Assembly: GCF_003014695.1 (NCBI RefSeq)
Contig: NZ_PYAS01000003.1
Span: 372,001-436,000, forward strand
DNA: 64,000 nt
Direction of reading: 5' to 3'
Source: Dyadobacter jiangsuensis
Lineage (GTDB): Bacteria > Bacteroidota > Bacteroidia > Cytophagales > Spirosomataceae
In this document: piece after piece, positions 59,310 through 64,000 of the stretch
Layout: each line of letters starts with the position of its first letter
Position numbering within the stretch: position 1 is the stretch's first letter
The notes under the pieces: generated by a model
Databases searched by the model: none
What the model was told of the DNA's origin: nothing
What the model saw: the letters and a program-made list of their open reading frames with translations, nothing else
Program-made: the position numbers and the translations under genes

Positions 59310-60353
59310 ATGATTGAGCCGACAAAAGAAGCGTGGCAGCCGATATTGGAAAGGAAACTTCCGGTATTGTTGCATTTGCTGGGATGGGGCATTTACGCAA
59401 CCCTGGTTTTTTATGGGAATTACGCACGCATGTCTCCCGCGTTTTTCTTTGTGCATTACTGCCTGGCTTTCGGCATGCATGCGGGTAGTTTTTATCTCAA
59501 TTACTTATACCTGGTACCCCAATGCCTGCCCAGGTATAGCCTTGTGCGTTTTTTGGCGATGAACCTGCTCGCGGCGGTGCTGATGGCGTCCGGAGTGGTG
59601 CTGTTGGAGGATTGGCTGTTGCCCGGGAGGCATATGAGCGGGCGGATACTGGACGGCGATTTATCACCATTGCTGACGAGAATCAGCAACTACATTGTTT
59701 TTGCCCTTCTGGGGCTCTTTATCAGGTTGAGTGTGGATTGGTACAGTAAGTTACGGAAGGATAAGGAGATGGAAAATGAGTACCTGAAATCGGAACTTGC
59801 GTTGTTGAAAGGACAGATTAATCCTCACTTTTTATTCAATTCCCTGAACAATCTCTATGCGCTTTCCCTGCGTCAGGCGCCGGAAACGCCTGCGGTGATC
59901 CTCCGTATTTCCGAAATGATGCGCTACCTGCTGTATGAAACTAATGCCGGAATGGTGCCGCTGGAAAGGGAAATCGAGATCATACGCACGTATGTAGCGA
60001 TGAACGAGATGCGAAGCAAGTCCGGCGAGGGGATCAAACTGGAGACTTCCGGGAACTTGCAAGCGGTGCTGATCCAGCCGCTGCTGCTTTTGCCTCTGAT
60101 AGAGAATGTTTTCAAACACGGCACATCGCCCGTGATGATCACCATTCAATTGGATGGGCCTGTGCTAAGTATTCATACCGAAAACAAAATACGGGCTGCT
60201 GGTCCGGAGAGCGGCGGGGGCATTGGTATTGCCAATTTACGCCGGCGGCTCGCGCTGCTTTACCCGGGCGCACACGAACTTGCATTCGATCAGGCGCATG
60301 ATACATTCACCGCTGACCTGACCCTTCAACTCAACAGCCTGGCCCATGATTAA
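59310..60353 (+). CDS. LytS-type sensor histidine kinase
   Basis: A 347-residue membrane kinase of the His_kinase (LytS/YehU) group. Four membrane helices (about 18-150) are followed by a short coiled-coil linker. The kinase core has LKGQINPHFLFNSLNNLYAL (phospho-acceptor His) and PLIENVFKHG and GGGIGIANLRRRL of the ATPase domain. The stop overlaps the LytTR regulator by 8 bp. Such pairs often sense membrane or cell-envelope state; the ABC transporter downstream may be its target. Confidence 0.92.
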   Translation: MIEPTKEAWQPILERKLPVLLHLLGWGIYATLVFYGNYARMSPAFFFVHYCLAFGMHAGSFYLNYLYLVPQCLPRYSLVRFLAMNLLAAVLMASGVVLLEDWLLPGRHMSGRILDGDLSPLLTRISNYIVFALLGLFIRLSVDWYSKLRKDKEMENEYLKSELALLKGQINPHFLFNSLNNLYALSLRQAPETPAVILRISEMMRYLLYETNAGMVPLEREIEIIRTYVAMNEMRSKSGEGIKLETSGNLQAVLIQPLLLLPLIENVFKHGTSPVMITIQLDGPVLSIHTENKIRAAGPESGGGIGIANLRRRLALLYPGAHELAFDQAHDTFTADLTLQLNSLAHD

Positions 60354-61023
60354 ATGTATCGCTATCGACGATGAGTTTCTTGCATTGGAAATAATCGAAA
60401 ATTACGTTTCCAAATGCCCGTTTCTGGAACTTGCCGGCACTTTTTCATCTCCATTAGAGGCATTGCCATTGTTGAACGAGTGTGGGTGTGACCTGCTTTT
60501 GCTCGATATTAATATGCCTGAGGTGAACGGGATGGATTTTCTTTCGGCAATCCCGAACCCGCCGCTGGTCGTGCTTACCACGGCCTATCCCCAGTTCGCG
60601 CTGGCAGGATTCGAAGCCGGGGTGGTCGATTACCTGGTCAAACCGTTCTCTTTTGAACGCTTTTTGAAGGCCATACAAAAAGCGCAGTCCCGGCTGGCGC
60701 CGCGACCGGCAGGTGGGACTGGTTATCTTTTCGTCAGGTCGGCGCACCGGATGATCCGGGTGGATCTGGACGATATCCTGATGCTCGAGGGCAAAAAGGA
60801 TTACGTAGCCGTGCATACCCAAACCCAGGTGATCGATACGCTCACTACTTTGACCGCATTTCAGGATAAGCTGCCGGTGAAAGACTTTGTGCGTGTGCAC
60901 CGGTCGTTCATCGTTGCCCTGAATAAAATCAATACAATCGAGCGAAATGTCATTTACATGGGTGACAAGAAGGTCCCTGTCGGAGAAATGTTTCGCGAAG
61001 ACCTGCTGCGGCGCATCGGCTGA
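60346..61023 (+). CDS. LytTR-family response regulator
   Basis: A 225-residue regulator with a receiver (1-115; phospho-acceptor Asp54 in LLLDINMPEVNG, Lys in LVKPFSFERFLKA) and a LytTR DNA-binding domain (about 125-225; FVRSAHRMIRVDLDDILMLEG, VRVHRSFIVALNKINTIE). It overlaps the kinase gene. An ABC transporter gene starts 127 bp downstream on the same strand and is a likely target. Confidence 0.93.
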   Translation: MIKCIAIDDEFLALEIIENYVSKCPFLELAGTFSSPLEALPLLNECGCDLLLLDINMPEVNGMDFLSAIPNPPLVVLTTAYPQFALAGFEAGVVDYLVKPFSFERFLKAIQKAQSRLAPRPAGGTGYLFVRSAHRMIRVDLDDILMLEGKKDYVAVHTQTQVIDTLTTLTAFQDKLPVKDFVRVHRSFIVALNKINTIERNVIYMGDKKVPVGEMFREDLLRRIG

Positions 61024-61150
61024 CTTTCCGGATCACATTTTTTGGTCGTTTATTTCGAAGCGTTCGAAGGCAAAAAAGGCCAGTTGGTGATTTTATTTCC
61101 GGTTGTGAAAAGGGCCTTATTCCTTTGACCCACAATCAAAAAAAACGGAA

Positions 61151-62062
61151 ATGAATCAATGGATTATCGAAACCGAACATCTGGATTACGGGTTTCGAAA
61201 GGACGAGAAAATTCTCGATGACATTAACCTGCGCGTACCGCAAGGCAGCGTGTATGGGTTTTTGGGACCCAACGGCGCGGGAAAGACCACCACGCTGCGC
61301 CTTTTGCTGGGCCTGCTGCGCAGCGAAAATCCCAATATCCGGCTACTGGGAAGGCAGATGCCCGGCAGCCGCATCGATATTTTGAGGCGTACCGGTTCGC
61401 TTATTGAACAACCTTCGCTTTACTTGCATTTGACCGGTCTGGAAAACCTGGAAGTATTCAGGCGTGCCTACGAATGCCCGGCTAGCAGAGTCGGAGAAGT
61501 ACTGCGCATTACCCGCCTTTCCGATGCTGCTCACAAAAGGACGAGGGCCTATTCACTGGGCATGAAACAACGGCTTGGGATCGCGATCGCCCTGCTGCAC
61601 GACCCGGAAGTGCTGATCATGGACGAGCCCACGAACGGTCTGGACCCCAACGGAATCATCGAGATCCGCGAACTGATCCGCGATCTGAACCGGCAGGAGG
61701 GAAAGACCGTGCTCGTTTCGAGTCATCTGCTGACGGAGGTAGAAAAGCTCGCTACGCATGTAGGCATTATACACAAGGGCAAGTTGCTCTTTCAGGGGAC
61801 GTTGGCCGAGTTGCAAAACTTCCAGTACCGGCGTGCATTGCTGGAAATCGAAGTGGACAACGTGACCAGGGCCGAGCAGATTCTCTCCGGCCGGTTTTCT
61901 GTTTCCGTCAACGGCGGCTCTACCATCCATGTCGGGCATACGAAACCCGATGAGGCGGCATTGATCAACCACATGCTGGTAGGCGGGGGAGTAGGCGTGA
62001 GCCGCTTGTCTGCCACGGGTAACGACCTCGAAAAACTTTTTCTGGACATCATTTCAGCTTAA
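61151..62062 (+). CDS. ABC transporter ATP-binding protein
   Basis: A 303-residue ATPase of the BcrA/DrrA type. Walker A is GPNGAGKTTT (39-48), the signature is YSLGMKQRLG, Walker B is VLIMDEPTNGLDPNG, and the switch His is in VLVSSHLLTEVEKL. The C-terminal extension (about 215-300) is typical of lantibiotic/bacitracin-type exporters. It is 3 bp from the permease gene, so the two form one exporter whose substrate is unknown, perhaps a peptide or lipid. Confidence 0.93.
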   Translation: MNQWIIETEHLDYGFRKDEKILDDINLRVPQGSVYGFLGPNGAGKTTTLRLLLGLLRSENPNIRLLGRQMPGSRIDILRRTGSLIEQPSLYLHLTGLENLEVFRRAYECPASRVGEVLRITRLSDAAHKRTRAYSLGMKQRLGIAIALLHDPEVLIMDEPTNGLDPNGIIEIRELIRDLNRQEGKTVLVSSHLLTEVEKLATHVGIIHKGKLLFQGTLAELQNFQYRRALLEIEVDNVTRAEQILSGRFSVSVNGGSTIHVGHTKPDEAALINHMLVGGGVGVSRLSATGNDLEKLFLDIISA

Positions 62063-62065
62063 CCG

Positions 62066-62842
62066 ATGAATACGAAATTTTTTGCAAATACAACGGCGGA
62101 GTTTATCAAAACGAAAAGAAGCTTCGCGCTGTGGCTGACGATCCTGGCTGCGCTGTTTATTCCCGCGATCAATGTTGTTATCCTGTTGGAAAGGCCGGAA
62201 ATGCTGCTGGCCAAATTTGAACAAACTCCCTGGCTGACGTTCTTTCGGTTCAACTGGAAAAATGTAGCCGCCGTGATCCTGCCGATGTACATTATATTGA
62301 TCACCAACCTGATCGTGCAGATCGAATTTCGGAACAATACGTGGAAGCAGGTGTATGCTTCGCCTCGCTCGTTTGCCGATATTTTCTTTTCGAAATTGGT
62401 CGTGATCCAGGTGCTGGTACCGTTCTACATGCTTTGCTTTGATGGGTTTGTCGTTCTGGCGGGGTTGCTGGTGCACAGTGTAAACCCGGCCTACCGGTTA
62501 ACAGCAAGCAGCATCGATTGGAACAGTTTGCTGATGATATCCGGCAGGGTATACCTGGGCTGTCTGGCTGTTTCGGTTATCCAGTACTGGCTGAGCCTGC
62601 GTTTTCGGAACTTCGTTATTCCGCTTGGCCTTGGGCTGGGTTTGTGGATCACCGGCATTGTGCTGATGGATTGGGATAAAATCATCTATTATCCCTACGT
62701 GTATTCCACATTTATGTTTTTCATTGACTTCGACAAAGAGCCGCAGCAACTCGTGGTAATTGTAACTAGTTCTATTGCCGCGCTCGTGCTGTCGGTGAGC
62801 ATTGCCTATTACGATATGAAACACCGGCCAGAAAGAGGATAG
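62066..62842 (+). CDS. ABC-2 type transporter permease
   Basis: A 258-residue membrane protein with six predicted helices (first at about 18-40, last at about 228-248). It matches the BcrB/MutE-like permeases (AEFIKTKRSFALWLTILAALF at the N terminus). It pairs with the ATPase just upstream. The transported substrate is not evident; such pairs near LytS/LytTR genes often give resistance to cell-wall peptides or act in lipid export (inference). Confidence 0.87.
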   Translation: MNTKFFANTTAEFIKTKRSFALWLTILAALFIPAINVVILLERPEMLLAKFEQTPWLTFFRFNWKNVAAVILPMYIILITNLIVQIEFRNNTWKQVYASPRSFADIFFSKLVVIQVLVPFYMLCFDGFVVLAGLLVHSVNPAYRLTASSIDWNSLLMISGRVYLGCLAVSVIQYWLSLRFRNFVIPLGLGLGLWITGIVLMDWDKIIYYPYVYSTFMFFIDFDKEPQQLVVIVTSSIAALVLSVSIAYYDMKHRPERG

Positions 62843-62939
62843 GGAGCAGCAAAGATTTTTTAGTAGTTAACTGGTAGAATTACTTTTGGTTACAACCGGG
62901 CATTTTGATTATGTTTGGTATTCCATATTCCACTTCTCT

Positions 62940-64000
62940 ATGAAAAAATTTTGCGTGCTGTTTGTGTTGAGTTTGATTGCCAGTATTCCCCTTTTTGCCC
63001 AATCTCCTTCCATTAAGATTACCTATCCCGGAACGGCGTGTCTGAACGCTGTCCAGAAGATACAGGTGACTGTTACCGGCAAGTACAATGTGGATAACCA
63101 GTTCACCGTGCAAATCCGTAAAGGCGATAACCTGCCTGTGATTTCTGAAATCCCGGCACGCCTGGTCGATGATAGAATTGAGGTGGTGCATTCCGATTCC
63201 AGCCTTTCGATTCCCCGGTATGTGCAAATGCGTGTTGCGACCAATTCGCCCAAAACCGAAAGCAACTGGGTGAATGTCGATATTCACACCAAAGGGAGCG
63301 TGAACCTGGCCCTGGCGGCTTCGGACACGATCAATCCCGGGGAGGATCTGACGCTCAAATTCACGGCATTCACCAAAAGCACGGCAACGGTCACGCTCAA
63401 CGATAGCTCCTATTTTACGCTGTCGTCGTTTGAGGAAGGCTATTTTGTGAACCTCCAATATAAAGGCGCCAACACAACCGCTCCATTTTACATCGCACAC
63501 GCCGAGAATGTGTGCGGCCCGATGAAAGTAAGCGGCCAGGTGAAGGCAACGTTGAATCCGACGTCGCTGCGGACGCTGTCGGTTTCACCGCAGGCGGTAT
63601 GTGAAGGAAGCGAAATTCGCGTCAACTTCGCCACGTCAGGCCCGGCACTACCGGCGAGCACGAAGTACCGATTGCGGATCAGCGTTTTTCAGGGAGACCA
63701 TTCGAACGTCAAAACAGTAGAAGTGCCCGCCCAACTGAAAGATAATGTGCTGGTGGCCACCTTTCCGACATCGTTTAACGTGACCTCGCGGGCCGAGTAC
63801 ATGCTCAGGATCATCACCGAAAATCCGGCGCTCCTGGGTGCCAATACATTTTTCGATTTTGTGGTTTATCCGCGCGGGTCAGCCGTGATCAATACCCCCA
63901 GCAAAACCATTGAAATGGGGGAGAAGCTGCCGGTCGGAATCACCTTTTCGGGTATCGCGCCCTATTCGGCGACGTTGCAGGACGGTACGGTGATCTCGTC
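62940..64000 (+). CDS. Secreted protein with Ig-like repeats (cut by window edge)
   Basis: An open frame from ATG 62940 to the end of the window, about 353 residues, with no stop. It starts with a signal peptide (FCVLFVLSLIASIPLFAQ). Then come repeated segments of about 80-100 residues that share a beta-sandwich pattern, each with a start such as PSIKITYPGTACLNAV, TLSVSPQAVCEGSEIRVNF and TINPGEDLTLKFTAF. The paired Cys and the P-x-x-V-C-E-G type phrase resemble PKD/Ig-like modules of Bacteroidetes surface proteins that often end in a type IX secretion signal. The end is outside the window, so that is not verified. Confidence 0.75.
   Translation, partial: MKKFCVLFVLSLIASIPLFAQSPSIKITYPGTACLNAVQKIQVTVTGKYNVDNQFTVQIRKGDNLPVISEIPARLVDDRIEVVHSDSSLSIPRYVQMRVATNSPKTESNWVNVDIHTKGSVNLALAASDTINPGEDLTLKFTAFTKSTATVTLNDSSYFTLSSFEEGYFVNLQYKGANTTAPFYIAHAENVCGPMKVSGQVKATLNPTSLRTLSVSPQAVCEGSEIRVNFATSGPALPASTKYRLRISVFQGDHSNVKTVEVPAQLKDNVLVATFPTSFNVTSRAEYMLRIITENPALLGANTFFDFVVYPRGSAVINTPSKTIEMGEKLPVGITFSGIAPYSATLQDGTVIS

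Overview
The window reads as chromosomal DNA of a Bacteroidetes bacterium, most likely of the order Cytophagales and close to Dyadobacter or Spirosoma. That placement is an inference from three SusC/SusD pairs, two ECF sigma/FecR cassettes, DUF4998, DUF5000, DUF5683 and DUF5777 proteins, a GH92 mannosidase, the absence of Shine-Dalgarno sites before most genes, and several promoters of the Bacteroidetes form TTTG-N19-TAnnTTTG. GC content is moderate, near 53% by eye. I saw no rRNA, tRNA, CRISPR array, prophage or insertion sequence.

Layout. 1-140 is the tail of an unidentified gene. 392-9946 is a glycan-uptake locus (sigma, FecR, STN-type SusC, SusD, two surface lipoproteins). An oxidoreductase/AraC pair follows on the minus strand (10036-11796), then a secreted GH92 alpha-mannosidase (12044-15199). 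15224-22035 is a sulfur and redox island: UspA and CoA-transferase on the minus strand, then a Crp-type regulator, TauE/SafE exporter, CstB-like persulfide dioxygenase-rhodanese and two half-size YeeE/YedE transporters on the plus strand. 22127-27709 is a two-component system followed by MgtC and an MgtA-type Mg2+ ATPase. 28607-33097 and 33215-40546 are two further SusC/SusD loci that converge. 40712-49426 holds mixed housekeeping and accessory genes. 49528-59090 is a metal-efflux and redox operon (Rieske, DUF5777 barrel, YceI, RND pump fused to an outer-membrane channel, membrane-fusion protein) next to its own two-component system. 59310-62842 is a LytS/LytTR pair plus an ABC transporter. 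The window ends inside a secreted repeat protein.

The most informative structure is regulatory. (1) Two boxes with identical sequence and spacing (GGTTAGTTTT-N11-GTACCTGT) precede fecR and susC of the first locus and are probably the promoter of its ECF sigma factor. (2) Three TGTGAC-N4-GTCACA palindromes sit before crp, the TauE gene and the CstB-like gene, each exactly the same distance from a -7-like element, so the Crp protein probably activates this island from a class II position. (3) CTTAAG boxes with an 11-bp period precede both the metal-efflux operon and its response-regulator gene, each 11 bp from the -7 element. (4) A perfect 16-bp inverted repeat encloses the promoter of a DoxX-ArsR-SRPBCC operon, and a nested palindrome surrounds the promoter of the second susC gene. 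(5) A 31-bp imperfect inverted repeat enclosing six heptamer copies lies between sigma and fecR of the third locus and looks like a small intergenic repeat element.

The best candidate for an undescribed system is the efflux operon at 49528-59090, where a Rieske lipoprotein, a DUF5777 outer-membrane protein and a YceI protein are co-transcribed with an RND pump whose inner-membrane and outer-membrane parts are one polypeptide with an internal signal-peptide-like segment.
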